Under the pieces are notes generated by a model that was given only the letters and a program-made list of their open reading frames with translations, made no database searches and was not told the DNA's origin. Below, piece after piece: positions 24,077-34,127 of a stretch of 37,942 bases of DNA. The position numbers were made by a program, and so were the translations under genes. How positions within the stretch are numbered: the first letter of the stretch is position 1; each line of letters starts with the position of its first letter. Source of the stretch: Campylobacteraceae bacterium (lineage in GTDB: Bacteria > Campylobacterota > Campylobacteria > Campylobacterales > Sulfurospirillaceae); the NCBI GenBank assembly GCA_027013245.1, contig JALUXT010000148.1, forward strand, positions 1 through 37,942, written 5' to 3'.

Positions 24077-25000
24077 TTATATTTTATCCTCTTTTTTGAG
24101 TTTTTTATAAAATGAGCTATGCATATATTTGACTTCATCTTCACTTTTATTACCGCTTATCATACTGTCAAGTGAGCCTTTGATGGCAAATAGTGACATA
24201 TATAAGTGTGTAACAAAAAGTGCAGTAACTGCCATACCTAGGAAGTTATGGACAATCGCAGAGATTCTTAATATATCAATTTGATCAAGATTTAAGCTTT
24301 TTAAAATCGCTAAATCAAAATCTTCAAAATACATCGCAGCACCCGTGATTATCATCACAAACCCACCTAGAGTTGCAAGCCAAAACCACATCTTCTGACC
24401 AGCGTTAAATTGACCAGCAGGTACTACTACCTTTTTCTTGGTCAAGTAACCGCCCGCCATAAACAGCCATTTTACATCGTCAAATGTAGCTAACATCGGT
24501 ATAAGCCACATCAAGAACATAGGAATAACAGAAACTATAAATAAAACAGTTCCTATACTATGCAAATATCTTGCATCCAATACCAAAGTGCCACCACCAA
24601 GTTCTTTTCCAAATATCATCATAAAACCAGTTGGAATCACTATCACAAATGCCAAAGCGGCCATCCAGTGGATAATCCTTTTAAATAGGTTATACACATA
24701 AATAGCTTTGCCATCATGAGCGAATTTTTTCGGTCCAATGACAATATAATGCAAAAAGAAAACAACCAATACACCAACTGTTATACCAAAAAACAGTGTT
24801 CTAAACCAATGAATTTGAAGGTTTACAAAAAGTCCACCCCAGTTTTGATATAACATTATATTGTGCAATAACTCAGGGGAGTTTAGACGGCTTGTGCCGT
24901 CATAAACTCCTTGATTTTGAGATACTAATGGAACTTTGCCAGCATAACTTTGTGCAAATGCACTTATCATAGATAAGCAAAGTAAAATTACTTTCTTCAT
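24077..25000 (-). CDS. fdhC: Formate dehydrogenase cytochrome b subunit
   Basis: The 307-residue subunit starts with a signal peptide (MKKVILLCLSMISAFAQSYA), then a periplasmic stretch and about four membrane helices with His residues placed as in the b-type cytochrome of respiratory formate dehydrogenases (HYIVIG, RIIHWMAALAFVIVIPTGF, YLHSIGTVLFIVS, IVHNFLGMAVTALFVTHLYMS). It anchors the enzyme to the membrane and passes electrons from FdhB to menaquinone. It lies 9 nt after fdhB and is the last gene before a terminator. Confidence 0.88.
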   Translation of the reverse strand: MKKVILLCLSMISAFAQSYAGKVPLVSQNQGVYDGTSRLNSPELLHNIMLYQNWGGLFVNLQIHWFRTLFFGITVGVLVVFFLHYIVIGPKKFAHDGKAIYVYNLFKRIIHWMAALAFVIVIPTGFMMIFGKELGGGTLVLDARYLHSIGTVLFIVSVIPMFLMWLIPMLATFDDVKWLFMAGGYLTKKKVVVPAGQFNAGQKMWFWLATLGGFVMIITGAAMYFEDFDLAILKSLNLDQIDILRISAIVHNFLGMAVTALFVTHLYMSLFAIKGSLDSMISGNKSEDEVKYMHSSFYKKLKKEDKI

Positions 25001-25009
25001 GACATCCCC

Positions 25010-25612
25010 TTATTTTCCGTAAGCTTTACTCCAGCCATAAGGAGCACTTTGTACGCCATGACCTACTGATGCAACACGCTCACGATATATCTTAGAAACA
25101 CTCTGGGCATCTCCTACAATAAGTGCTTTTGTAGAACACATAGCAGCACATGCAGGGACTTTACCCTCAGCGATACGATTTTGTCCATACAATTTTCGCT
25201 CAGCATCAGAGTTTGTAGGCTCTGGTCCACCAGCACACATAGTACATTTATCCATAACGCCACGAGTTCCAAATGCACCGTCAGTTGGAAACTGAGGAGC
25301 ACCAAATGGACAGGCATATAGACAATATCCACAGCCTATGCATATATTTTTATCGTGAAGTACGATTCCGTCCTCTCTAATATAAAAACAATTTACTGGA
25401 CAAACTTGCTCGCAAGGAGCATCTGTACAGTGCATACAGGCAACTGAAGTTGAAAACTCTTTACCTTCGATACCTTCATTTAAAAGTATAACTTTTCTTC
25501 TGCTAATTCCCACTGGAAGCTCATGTGCTTCATCACAAGCAACACTACAACCGTCGCAATCTATACAACGCTTTTCATCACAGTAAAATTTCATTCTTGC
25601 AAAACTACTCAT
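25010..25612 (-). CDS. fdhB: Formate dehydrogenase iron-sulfur subunit
   Basis: The 200-residue electron-transfer subunit has four groups of Cys for [4Fe-4S] clusters: CIDCDGCSVAC (about residues 16-26), CMHCTDAPCEQVCPVNC, CIGCGYCLYACPFGAP and CTMCAGG with a later CAAMC. It relays electrons from FdhA to the cytochrome b subunit. It has no C-terminal membrane anchor, as in other epsilonproteobacterial enzymes. It lies between fdhA (10 nt) and fdhC (9 nt). It lacks a Tat signal and is presumably exported in complex with FdhA. Confidence 0.9.
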   Translation of the reverse strand: MSSFARMKFYCDEKRCIDCDGCSVACDEAHELPVGISRRKVILLNEGIEGKEFSTSVACMHCTDAPCEQVCPVNCFYIREDGIVLHDKNICIGCGYCLYACPFGAPQFPTDGAFGTRGVMDKCTMCAGGPEPTNSDAERKLYGQNRIAEGKVPACAAMCSTKALIVGDAQSVSKIYRERVASVGHGVQSAPYGWSKAYGK

Positions 25613-25622
25613 ATCTCACCCC

Positions 25623-28460
25623 CTACGCTTTTTCTATGCGGCATAATCCGCCTTTAGTTTCAGGAAGCTGAGTAACGATATCATAACCGTAGTTTGTAAC
25701 AGTATTTGCACTCTCGCCAACTGCATATGGTTTATGTCCCTTTGGATAGTGAGCTGACCTGTCTTCGCCTTGGAAATATCCCGCAAAGTGCATAGGTAAA
25801 AATACTCTATCTTCAGCAACGCTGTAAGTAAATCTAGCTTTTACTTTAATCTTTGTGTCTGATGGTGAGTGAATCCACATCATATCACCGTTTTTTATGT
25901 CATGATTTGCGGCAAGTCCTGGATTTATATCACAAAACATTTCAGGAGAGAGTTTAGCTAGATATTTTGAACTTCTAGTTTCAACACCTGCACCATTCAT
26001 ATTTACCAGTCTTCCTGTTATAAGATTGATTGGGAATTTTTTGCTCCAATCTTCCTTATCTTGCTCACTCGCATATCTTGTATCAACTCTGTAATGATTC
26101 GGCTTGTCTTTGTAAGTTGGATACTCTTTTACAAGATCTTGTCTTGGTGAGTGTAGCGGTTCTCTGTGCATTGGTATACGATCAGGGAAAGTCCAAACAT
26201 TTGCTCTTGCCTTCGCATTTCCATAAGGAGCCATTCCTCTTTCCATACATTTTTGGGCAATGATATTAGAAGTATCAACTTTCCAGTTTTTACCTATCCT
26301 TTTTTTCTCACTAGCACTTAAAGTGATACCAAGAACTTTTTCTATATTTTTAGCAGTGATTTCTGGATAACCATCAGGGTTTGCTGAGTCTTTTGGAGCT
26401 GAGCCTTTTCCTGCAAGTAAATCTACACCATCATGCATAAGACCAAATCTATTTCTAAATCCCATTCCGCCTTCTTTTACAGAACGGTTTATATCATAAA
26501 GAACAGGGCTGCCTGAATGAGTCTCTGTCCAACAAGGCCATGGAAGTCCATAATATTCACCCTTCATCGGTCCATATCCCATCAAGCTTACATGGTCGAA
26601 TTTATCCCAATTTTTTTGGTGATTTTTGAGTCTTTTTGAAGTCCAGCCAGTAAAGCCGATAGTTTTGATGATTCTTGCAAATTCATCAGTTGCGTCTTCA
26701 GGCCATTTGAAAGATTTTTTATTTTCCTTCATCAACATGCCTTTTGTAAACTCTTTATAAAAACCTAATCTTTTAGCAAGTTCAAACATTAGATCCTGGT
26801 CTGTTTTACTTTCATATAAAGGCTCGATAACTTGACTTCTCCACTGAGCTGAACGGTTAGTTGCTGTTACGCAACCACTTGTTTCAAACTGACTAGCAGC
26901 AGGAAGCAAAAATACATCGTCTTTTTTGTCTGTTAATACAACAGCTTCATTTACAAATGGATCTGCTATAACGATTAATTCGAGATTATCAAGTGCTTCT
27001 TTTACTTTTGCTTGTTGGTCTATAGAAGTGATACCATTTCCTAAAACAACTAAAGCTTTAAGATTTGTGCCAGCATTATGAATTTTATCTTCGCCTGCTT
27101 TTCCAGCTAGTACGCCTGCGTACCATCTTGCTAGCGTAAAGCCTTTTTTATTCATCCACTCTTTTGCTTTAAATCTTCCTTTGAGCCAATTATAATCAAC
27201 TCCCCAACTCTTAGCAAAATACTTCCAAGAGCCATCACTTAATCCATAATACCCTGGCAGCGTGTGTGAAAGACAACACATGTCAGTTGCACCTTGAACA
27301 TTATCATGACCTCTAAGGATATTACATCCGCCACCTTCTACACCCATGTTTCCAAGAGCTAATTGAAGGATTGGAGCTATTCTTGTGTTTGAGCTTCCTA
27401 TTGTATGCTGAGTTAATCCCATCGCCCAGAGTAGGGTTCCTGGGGTTTGTCTTGCATATGCATTTGTGATTTGTATCAATTTTTGTGTTGAAACACCTGT
27501 TACATCAGAAACACGCTCCGGTGTCCATTTTGCAGCTTCTTTTCTGATATCATCCATGCCATAAACTCTGTCATTTATAAACTCTTTGTTTTCCCAGCCA
27601 TTTTTAAAGATGATATTAAGCATACCATACATAAATGCTATATCAGTACCAGGTCTAATTTGTGCATATAAATCAGCATGAGCAGCAGTTCTTGTAAATC
27701 TAGGATCTACAACTATTATCTGTGCGTTATTTCTCTCTTTTGCTACCAAAAGATGTCTAAAACCAACTGGATGGTTCACCGCTGGATTTGCTCCAAAAAT
27801 AATTATAGCTTTAGCATTTTGAATATCATTCAAAGAATTCGTCATAGCGCCATAACCCCATGTATTCGCCACACCGGCGACTGTTGTGCTATGTCAAATT
27901 CGAGCTTGGTGATCTATATTATTTGTCCCATACATGGCAGCAAACTTTCTAAAATAGTAAGCTTGCTCATTGTTAAATTTTGCAGATCCTAAGAACATCG
28001 TAGAATCTGGACCACTTGTTTTTCTTAAATCTTCCAATTTTTTAGAAATACGATCAAGTGCACTATCCCAACTGATTCGTTTCCATTCACCGTTTTCTTT
28101 TACCATTGGATGTTTATTTCTTATCTCCGATCTGACCATATCGATCATATCAGCACCTTTACAGCAGTGACCACCTAAACTAACAGGATGATCTTGTGCT
28201 ACCTCTTGTCTTACCCAAACGCCATTTTGAACCTCTGCTATAACTCCACATCCAACTGAACATGAAGTACATATTGTTTTAACTAGCTTAGACCCAGGAA
28301 ATGGGTTTTTAACCTCTTCCTTCGTTGCTGCTCTTGTAACATTTCCACTTGCAAATGCGCTAGTAGCACCAAATGCACTGGCAACTGCTGCCATTTTTAG
28401 AAACGATCTTCGACCAATCCTAGTAGAAAGAGCTTTTTGAGTTGTGTTTTGCATACTCAT
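25623..28460 (-). CDS. fdhA: Selenocysteine-containing formate dehydrogenase catalytic subunit
   Basis: FdhA oxidises formate to CO2 in the periplasm at a Mo- or W-bis-pterin centre. The gene appears broken at 27896-27894, but the TGA lies in DHQARI-U-HSTTVAGVAN, the classic Sec site of formate dehydrogenase, and the frame continues on both sides, giving 945 residues with U189. A twin-arginine signal (RRSFLKMAAVASAFG) is followed by the [4Fe-4S] motif CTSCSVGC and a later Cys in GGHCCKGAD, then the molybdopterin domains. C-terminal motifs (LITGRLVNMNGAGVETRSSKYLAKLSP cut here as LITGRLVNMNG) fit the family. It follows a small Tat protein by 12 nt and precedes fdhB. Confidence 0.95.
27867..27879 (-). 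promoter_or_regulatory. Candidate bacterial SECIS hairpin in fdhA
   Basis: Fourteen nucleotides after the UGA the mRNA can fold CGCC-GGUGU-GGCG, a 4-bp GC stem whose loop begins GGU, with an unpaired U just before it. Position and loop resemble the E. coli fdhF element read by SelB. The stem is seen in the sequence; its role is inferred. Confidence 0.6.
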
Positions 28461-28472
28461 TATCTCCTTTTC

Positions 28473-28673
28473 CTATAAGGCAGTACGATAAAAATCGTCC
28501 CACGCCTTAGTTTTCTTGTAGAGTATCTCTTTTTTATTAGAGTGACCTACAACAACGCCATTTGAATCATATGCATCGCTTTTTGAGCTTGCAACTGCTG
28601 CTACGGTTGCCACTGTACTTACGGCACCGACAATCGCAGCTTTTTTCAAAAAGCTTCGTCTTTTCTCTTCCAT
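28473..28673 (-). CDS. Small Tat-signal protein of the formate dehydrogenase operon
   Basis: The 66-residue protein starts with a twin-arginine signal (RRSFLKKAAIVGAVSTVATVAAVA). A short mature part ends DSNGVVVGHSNKKEILYKKTKAWDDFYRTAL, whose central portion is the typical feature. It belongs to the family of small Tat-targeted proteins encoded just before fdhA in epsilon- and other proteobacteria (TIGR02811-like). It is probably an accessory subunit or export partner of the enzyme; its exact role is not known. The ribosome binding site GAGGAGG is strong. Confidence 0.85.
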   Translation of the reverse strand: MEEKRRSFLKKAAIVGAVSTVATVAAVASSKSDAYDSNGVVVGHSNKKEILYKKTKAWDDFYRTAL

Positions 28674-28723
28674 ATAATCCTCCTCGCTTGAATTTACTCC
28701 TTAACACTAAGAAGTTTGTAGAA

Positions 28724-28748
28724 TTAATTTAGAAAAACCCTAAATTAA
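28724..28748 (-). terminator. AT-rich hairpin upstream of the small Tat gene
   Basis: TTAATTTAG and CTAAATTAA pair over 9 bp around a 7-nt loop, 14 nt beyond the stop codon of the TorD-like gene. The stem is AT-only except for the closing pair, and no T run follows on the minus strand. It is a possible attenuator or processing site between the accessory genes and the structural genes, not a convincing full terminator. Confidence 0.35.
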
Positions 28749-28761
28749 CTCTGCAAATCTC

Positions 28762-29541
28762 TTACAAGTCTCCTTCTTCTTCAGTTCCTGTAAATACATC
28801 ATCTAATTTGCAAGACGAATGAAGCAAATCTCCTTCTCTTTTCTTTCTGTTTTCACTTCTTCTTTTCGCTTCAGCATCACTGATGACTTCTTTCATTTCT
28901 TCTTCTTTCTTTTGTATTTTTTCTTTAGCTTTAGGTTTTTGAACTTTATAATATAGTCTTTCAAATTCTATAAAAGCATTTAAAACGATAGCTAGAGACT
29001 TATATGCATTTGCCTTGTCATGTTCATATAATGCCACTATGAATTCATCAAAAAATTCATTTATTACCTCAGTATATAGGCAGTGTTCAACTGTTTCATA
29101 TTGCTTTTCTCCACTGCTGACTAGCTCAATCAATTCATGCATAAAAGTAACCAAAAAACCGATACTATCTTCATTGTCTGTAAAAACTTTTTCATTTCTT
29201 CTTATTCTTGTTTTTGCTAAAAAGTTTTTAACTTCTACTCTTTTTCTGCCACTCTCAACACCTTCGCTATAAAAAGAAGCTGTGTCTCGTACAGTTTGGG
29301 TGACAGGATTATTGAAAATATCATCAAATTCATCTGATAAACCCTGATTGCCGTAAGTTTTTATAAACTCTTTTATCTCTTTTAACGCCTCCCCAGAGTT
29401 TTCATCCAGCGGATTTTTTATCAATATATCTAAAGCCTCATCTACCCCTTCAAATCTGTCAATATTTGGTGTGAAAACAAACATTTTGCTAAAAAAACCA
29501 TAATAAATTGACCTAGCCGCATTAACTGCATGATTATCCAT
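28762..29541 (-). CDS. TorD-like chaperone for formate dehydrogenase
   Basis: From the ATG at 29541 the protein is 259 residues (MDNHAVNAARSIYYGFFSKMF). The frame is open to 29607, but that part lies inside the preceding ferredoxin gene, and the ATG overlapping its stop codon (TAATG) is the natural start. The all-helical N-terminal 195 residues show the TorD pattern (SIYYGFFSKMFVF, VTQTVRDTASFYSEGV, DSIGFLVTFMHELIEL). Such chaperones bind the Tat signal and help load the Mo/W cofactor. From about residue 200 the protein has a charged, Lys/Glu-rich tail not usual for TorD. Its position just before the fdh genes fixes the client as FdhA. Confidence 0.75.
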   Translation of the reverse strand: MDNHAVNAARSIYYGFFSKMFVFTPNIDRFEGVDEALDILIKNPLDENSGEALKEIKEFIKTYGNQGLSDEFDDIFNNPVTQTVRDTASFYSEGVESGRKRVEVKNFLAKTRIRRNEKVFTDNEDSIGFLVTFMHELIELVSSGEKQYETVEHCLYTEVINEFFDEFIVALYEHDKANAYKSLAIVLNAFIEFERLYYKVQKPKAKEKIQKKEEEMKEVISDAEAKRRSENRKKREGDLLHSSCKLDDVFTGTEEEGDL

Positions 29542-31226
29542 TACATATTCCCTCTTGATTTCATTTCTTCGTTTATTTGTGCTTGAAGTAAAACTTTTGG
29601 CTTGCAATCAGCACAGCAATATAGAGTTTTTATCTTTATTTCATCATTTCCAAACATAGGTTTCATTATATTTGCTATTTTTTCTATTGCTTTTCTTGGT
29701 GCAAATTCTTTTCCACATTCTATGCACTTAAAAAGTTCATCTTTTGCCATTATATTTTGTACAAAATATTTCGGCTCTAAGTGTATTTCATCTCGTTTTA
29801 CACTAAGGCAATCAACTTCAGGACAAACAACTTCACAATAGGTACAATCCGTACAAATGGAAGGATTAAATCTAAGTGAATTATCCTCAGGATGAGCTGT
29901 TAGAGCCCTAACATTACAAGCACCAACACAGCTTAGACAAAGAGTACAATTGTCTTGATTTATCGTTATATTTCCATAGTGCACATGTTCGCCAGTTTTT
30001 ATAACTCCTAAATCATCTTCACCAACTAGATGTGCAAGTCTGGCTGAGAAAATCTCTCTTTTTCTTAAATCAGATTCATTTATGCCAAATTTACACTCAC
30101 TTATAGATTGCATATTTTTAAAAGCATTCTCTAGCTCTTCTTTGTCTTTACAAACAAAAACAGCTTTTTTCCCATACTTTCGCTCAAATGCTTCATTGAT
30201 GATGTGTATGCAATCACCAGTTCCTTTGGATATAAAATCCGTGTAAAAGATTATAGGATTTCCGCTGGTTTGGATCAAACTTATCATATGGGCTTCATGC
30301 AAATATTTTTCGCCCTCTATTGCAAGGGGCAAGATACCCTTTGGAAGAGGAATATTTAGATTTTCTATATTCATCTTTCTAGGAATTATCAGCGCAGTTT
30401 TATCTTCATATAGACTAACTATTTCACTAAAAGCAGTGCGTGGCATTTGTGTATAATCAAGTGCACCTGATGGACAAACACTGATACATCCACCACAACC
30501 ATGACAATCGACTTCTGAAAAAACCAAATGTTTTGTTTCATCTTCTTTTAATATCGATATAGTTGGACAAACTTCGGCACATTTTCCACATATCTCTTCA
30601 TTTCTTTCATGGTATTGACAAATTTTTGAATCATAAACTATAAAATTTTTATATTTATATCCATTAAGATTTTGGGTTATTGTTTTATAGACTTCATCTA
30701 AACATAAGATATTTGGATCATAAGTTCCGCTTTGTTTTGTAGCAAATTGTGGTGCATCTTCCCATATGATTTGGTCGCAATTTATCTCGTACTGTTCACC
30801 GTTTTTTTGCATAGTTACACTTAGCTCCCCTATATGACCCAAGACATCCAAAATCATATCTGGATTTAGAGTTATGGAAGTAAACTTATCGCTATTTAAA
30901 ATTTCTTCATATTTCTTTTTTTCTTCATCAGATGTTACAATTAGTAACTTATTATTCACCTCTTTTTCATAATCCATATCTTGTGCTAGGTCAAAAGTTA
31001 AAGACCTTGCATCATAAAGAGCTTTTATATTTTGGATCTTTTGACCTATATCATCTGTGCTATTTTGCGTATAAAAGTTTATCTCAGGAGCATATATTTG
31101 GGTAGTATCTATATCTGTATTTGCCACTATATAGTCGTTATTATCTAGCTTATCCAAAATTCTTATACTATCGTCTAATGGAAATGCTGATTTAGTATCA
31201 GTTAAAAATAAATATTCACTATTCAT
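29541..31226 (-). CDS. Poly-ferredoxin of the formate dehydrogenase operon
   Basis: The 561-residue cytoplasmic protein has four ferredoxin-type Cys groups: CGKCAEVCP preceded by CQYHERNEEI (about 205-225), CHGCGGCISVCP (about 240-251), CTLCLSCVGACN (about 426-437) and CTDCTYCEVVCPEVDC (about 460-475). A CxxC...CCADC zinc-ribbon-like end follows. The N-terminal 190 residues have no motif I recognise. It is the first gene of the fdh operon in epsilonproteobacteria and may supply electrons for maturation or link the enzyme to a cytoplasmic donor; the role is not known. An AAAGG site lies 9 nt before its ATG. Confidence 0.8.
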   Translation of the reverse strand: MNSEYLFLTDTKSAFPLDDSIRILDKLDNNDYIVANTDIDTTQIYAPEINFYTQNSTDDIGQKIQNIKALYDARSLTFDLAQDMDYEKEVNNKLLIVTSDEEKKKYEEILNSDKFTSITLNPDMILDVLGHIGELSVTMQKNGEQYEINCDQIIWEDAPQFATKQSGTYDPNILCLDEVYKTITQNLNGYKYKNFIVYDSKICQYHERNEEICGKCAEVCPTISILKEDETKHLVFSEVDCHGCGGCISVCPSGALDYTQMPRTAFSEIVSLYEDKTALIIPRKMNIENLNIPLPKGILPLAIEGEKYLHEAHMISLIQTSGNPIIFYTDFISKGTGDCIHIINEAFERKYGKKAVFVCKDKEELENAFKNMQSISECKFGINESDLRKREIFSARLAHLVGEDDLGVIKTGEHVHYGNITINQDNCTLCLSCVGACNVRALTAHPEDNSLRFNPSICTDCTYCEVVCPEVDCLSVKRDEIHLEPKYFVQNIMAKDELFKCIECGKEFAPRKAIEKIANIMKPMFGNDEIKIKTLYCCADCKPKVLLQAQINEEMKSRGNM

Positions 31227-31336
31227 ATTTTCATACCTTTGGTTAATTCTTATTTACCATATGATAATCTAATAGTCATTAAAGTCTTCTTAACAAGATA
31301 GATATACTCCTATTGTACAGTTTTTACAAATATTTC

Positions 31337-31345
31337 TGCTATAAT
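31337..31345 (+). promoter_or_regulatory. Promoter of the sensor-selA operon
   Basis: TGC-TATAAT (31337-31345) is a perfect extended -10 box. The expected start point is about 31352, ahead of the GAGGA ribosome binding site at 31362-31366. No clear -35 is seen, as usual in this phylum. It drives the plus-strand operon divergent from the fdh operon. Confidence 0.65.
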
Positions 31346-31374
31346 TGTTGTGAAAATTAGTGAGGAATAATATT

Positions 31375-32523
31375 TTGGTAAAAAAAAGTTATATATATTT
31401 TCTTATTACTATAATTGTTATAGCTGCGATGTGGTTATTTCTAACCCAAAAATCTACTATGAAAGAGATAAGGCTTGGTGCTTCTTTGCCACTTAGTGGC
31501 ATCAATCAAAATTTGGGTGAAGAAGTAGTGATAGGCTCAAATATCTATTTCAACCATGTCAATGCAAAAGGTGGAATTGATGGCAAAAAGATAGATTTTA
31601 TATATTATGATGATAAGTATGAGCCCGAAATAACACAAACAAATATAAACAGACTCATAAAAAAAGATAAAGTTTTTGCTCTTTTTGATTTTGTAGGAAC
31701 TCCCACTGTTAAAAAAGTAATGCCGATTATAAAAAATAGCAAGATTCCTTTTATAGCTCCTTATACTGGTGCTAGTTTTTTGAGAAATCCACAAAATTCA
31801 AATATAGTAAATTTAAGAAGTTCGTACAAAGAGGAGATAGACGCACTTGTAGGATATCTCGTTATTAACAAAAAACTAAGTAAATTTTCTATTTTTTATC
31901 AAAATGATGATTATGGTAAAGAGGGCTACATTGCACTTTTGAGTGCATTAAAAAAGAGAAATCTGAATTTACAAAGTGAAGGAACATACAAGAGAAATAC
32001 ACTATTTATAAAACAAGCGATTTATGATATCTCACAAAAAAAACCACAGGCTATCATTTTGGTGGGTGCGTATAAACCGACAGCTAGGTTTATAAAAAAA
32101 GCGAGACTTAGTAGTCTAAAAAATGTAATATTTTGCCCCATCTCATTTGTAAATGCAAATGCTCTCATGAATGAGTTGGATGATAATGGTAAAAACATAC
32201 TGTTTTCCCAAGTCGTTCCCTCGTATAGCCAAAATACCAAAATTGCTAAAGAGTATAAAAAATTATTAAAATTTTATTATCCAACTCATAAACCTACCTT
32301 TGCGTCTTTTGAGTCTTTTTTGGCAGCTAAAGTTGTGGTACATGCTTTAAGAGAATCAAATAAAAATATAAATGCAAATAATTTTTTATACAATTTAAAA
32401 CATCCTGATAAAAATACATTGGGTGATATAAAGATTAATTATAAGCATACACAACTTTTAAATAGAGTGTATCTTTTAAAATATACCAAAGGTAAATTTC
32501 AAATATTAAGTGAAAAACCGTGA
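31375..32523 (+). CDS. Membrane-anchored type I periplasmic binding protein
   Basis: The protein has an N-terminal membrane helix (SYIYFLITIIVIAAMWLFL) with no lipobox Cys, then a Leu/Ile/Val or amide-type binding domain: IRLGASLPLSGINQNLGEEVVIGSNIYFNHVNAKGGIDGKKI shortened here to its first part IRLGASLPLSG. Later signs are IPFIAPYTGASFLR and ASFESFLAAKVVVHAL. The frame is open to a GTG at 31360, but a TTG at 31375 lies 8 nt after AGGA and is preferred (382 residues). It overlaps the kinase gene by 4 nt (GTGA), so it more likely presents a ligand to the kinase than to a transporter; no permease or ATPase gene is near. The ligand is unknown. Confidence 0.75.
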   Translation: MVKKSYIYFLITIIVIAAMWLFLTQKSTMKEIRLGASLPLSGINQNLGEEVVIGSNIYFNHVNAKGGIDGKKIDFIYYDDKYEPEITQTNINRLIKKDKVFALFDFVGTPTVKKVMPIIKNSKIPFIAPYTGASFLRNPQNSNIVNLRSSYKEEIDALVGYLVINKKLSKFSIFYQNDDYGKEGYIALLSALKKRNLNLQSEGTYKRNTLFIKQAIYDISQKKPQAIILVGAYKPTARFIKKARLSSLKNVIFCPISFVNANALMNELDDNGKNILFSQVVPSYSQNTKIAKEYKKLLKFYYPTHKPTFASFESFLAAKVVVHALRESNKNINANNFLYNLKHPDKNTLGDIKINYKHTQLLNRVYLLKYTKGKFQILSEKP

Positions 32524-34127
32524 AAAATTTTTTTCAATATGTAAATAAAAAAATTAAAAATATAAAATTTGCAAGTAAAACAAAAATACTAATATTTACG
32601 ATACTTGGGGGAATTATATTTACCAGTTTCTTGATGTTTATATCTATATTTGCATTAAAGTATGATTTTGAAGTTTTATTTCAAAATCATACATCTCCAC
32701 AGGTAAAACTTGAAGAGATAAAAGATATATATCAAGTTAATATTAAAGAGACTCTTAACGCTTTAAAAGAAAATCAAATCAGTAATGCTGAAGGAATAGA
32801 AATACTTAGCTTGGCAAATCAACTTGCAAATAGACAGTGGCAAGAGTACAAGAAGGATGTTAGTAAAAAAGTAGGCGGTTTGCCAGAATTTGCAAGTAAC
32901 TGGCTTAATTTTTTTCTTACAAATAATGACTCTTTGAAAAAAAGTTTGTTCGAGCAAAGGATAACTGACAATATAGAAAAAAAGATTGGCAGTATTGGGG
33001 AAAAGACGCAATCTCTCATATCTTTGCTAAAAAAAAATCAAGCAAAAATAGATATAAAATTAATCGACAATACTATCTTAGAGTCAAACTCTATAAATAT
33101 ATATCTTTCGACTCTCATAACAAACAATCTTAAACGGGCAATTTCTAAAAAAGAGGCAAATGACAAACTATTTGACACTAGCAGCATAATGCTTATTTTT
33201 CTTTTGAGTTTTGCGTTTGCTTTGATAATCTTGATATCTATCGCTATAATTAACAACTTTAAGGAACTTCATTATTCACTAGAAGAAAATATTTTAAAGA
33301 AAACGAAAGAGTTGCGAGTGCTAAATAGCTCCCTTGAACGAAGGGTTAAAAGAGAGGTTGAAAATAGTAGAAAAAAAGACAATATAATGTTTCAGCAAGC
33401 AAGACTTGCTAGCATGGGTGAAGTATTGCACAATATCGCTCATCAGTGGAGACAACCTTTAGGGGCTTTGATGATGATAATCCAAAGCTTTCAAAGTAAA
33501 TATGAGCTAGGTAAACTAAATGAAAAGTTTGTAGAAGACACTACAAATGATGCATTAAAGCTTGGTCAAAATATGTCTGAAACGCTAGATGATTTTAGAA
33601 ACTTTTTTATGCCAAATCGTGTAAAACAAAGATTTGATGTAAGAAAAGCAATACAAAAAGCGATCGAACTTTCAAAATATCAGCTGGAAAAGGAAAAAAT
33701 ATCGTTAGAATTTTCTAGCGATAAGTCACTAGTGATATACGGATTTAAAAATGAACTTATACATGTGGTATTGAATCTGATAAATAATGCGAAAGATGTT
33801 TTGACATCTCAAGTAGAACTAAAACAAAAGATGATATTGGTAATCTTAAAGCAAACGAAAAAAAATATAATCATAAATATCATAGACAATGGTGGTGGCA
33901 TAAAAGATGATATAATAACAAAGATATTTGATCCATATTTTAGCACTAAACACAAGAGTATGGGGACTGGAATTGGACTGTATATGTCAAAAGAGTTAGT
34001 GCAAAGGCATATGATGGGGAAAATTAGCTACAAAAATATAAAACATAAATTTGGTCAAATAAAATTTTACAACTCAGCTATGTTTAGTGTTGAGTTACCT
34101 TTGGAGGTTATGAAAGATTATGGATAA
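32520..34127 (+). CDS. Sensor histidine kinase
   Basis: The 535-residue kinase has a membrane helix (about 22-45), a helical periplasmic region (about 48-220) and a second membrane helix (about 222-245). A coiled-coil leads to the phospho-acceptor site NIAHQWRQPLGAL with H308. The ATPase domain shows the N box NLINNAKDVL, G1 DNGGGI and G2 GTGIGLYMSKEL. No PAS or clear HAMP domain is seen. The HQWRQP box is typical of kinases of this phylum. It starts with GTG overlapping the binding-protein gene and overlaps the response regulator by 8 nt, so all three are made together. It probably reads the state of the anchored binding protein. Confidence 0.88.
   Translation: MKNFFQYVNKKIKNIKFASKTKILIFTILGGIIFTSFLMFISIFALKYDFEVLFQNHTSPQVKLEEIKDIYQVNIKETLNALKENQISNAEGIEILSLANQLANRQWQEYKKDVSKKVGGLPEFASNWLNFFLTNNDSLKKSLFEQRITDNIEKKIGSIGEKTQSLISLLKKNQAKIDIKLIDNTILESNSINIYLSTLITNNLKRAISKKEANDKLFDTSSIMLIFLLSFAFALIILISIAIINNFKELHYSLEENILKKTKELRVLNSSLERRVKREVENSRKKDNIMFQQARLASMGEVLHNIAHQWRQPLGALMMIIQSFQSKYELGKLNEKFVEDTTNDALKLGQNMSETLDDFRNFFMPNRVKQRFDVRKAIQKAIELSKYQLEKEKISLEFSSDKSLVIYGFKNELIHVVLNLINNAKDVLTSQVELKQKMILVILKQTKKNIIINIIDNGGGIKDDIITKIFDPYFSTKHKSMGTGIGLYMSKELVQRHMMGKISYKNIKHKFGQIKFYNSAMFSVELPLEVMKDYG

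Noticed and set aside
27873-27896. Frameshift or nonsense mutation splitting fdhA
   Set aside because: The stop is a TGA in the conserved Sec site with matching frame on both sides and a hairpin downstream.
29542-29607. Upstream extension of the TorD-like protein by 22 residues
   Set aside because: The extension lies inside the ferredoxin gene; the ATG overlapping its stop codon is the natural start and begins the conserved domain.
31227-31336. tRNA-Sec gene or small RNA between the divergent operons
   Set aside because: No cloverleaf with a long variable arm or 3' CCA could be found; the stretch looks like promoter DNA.
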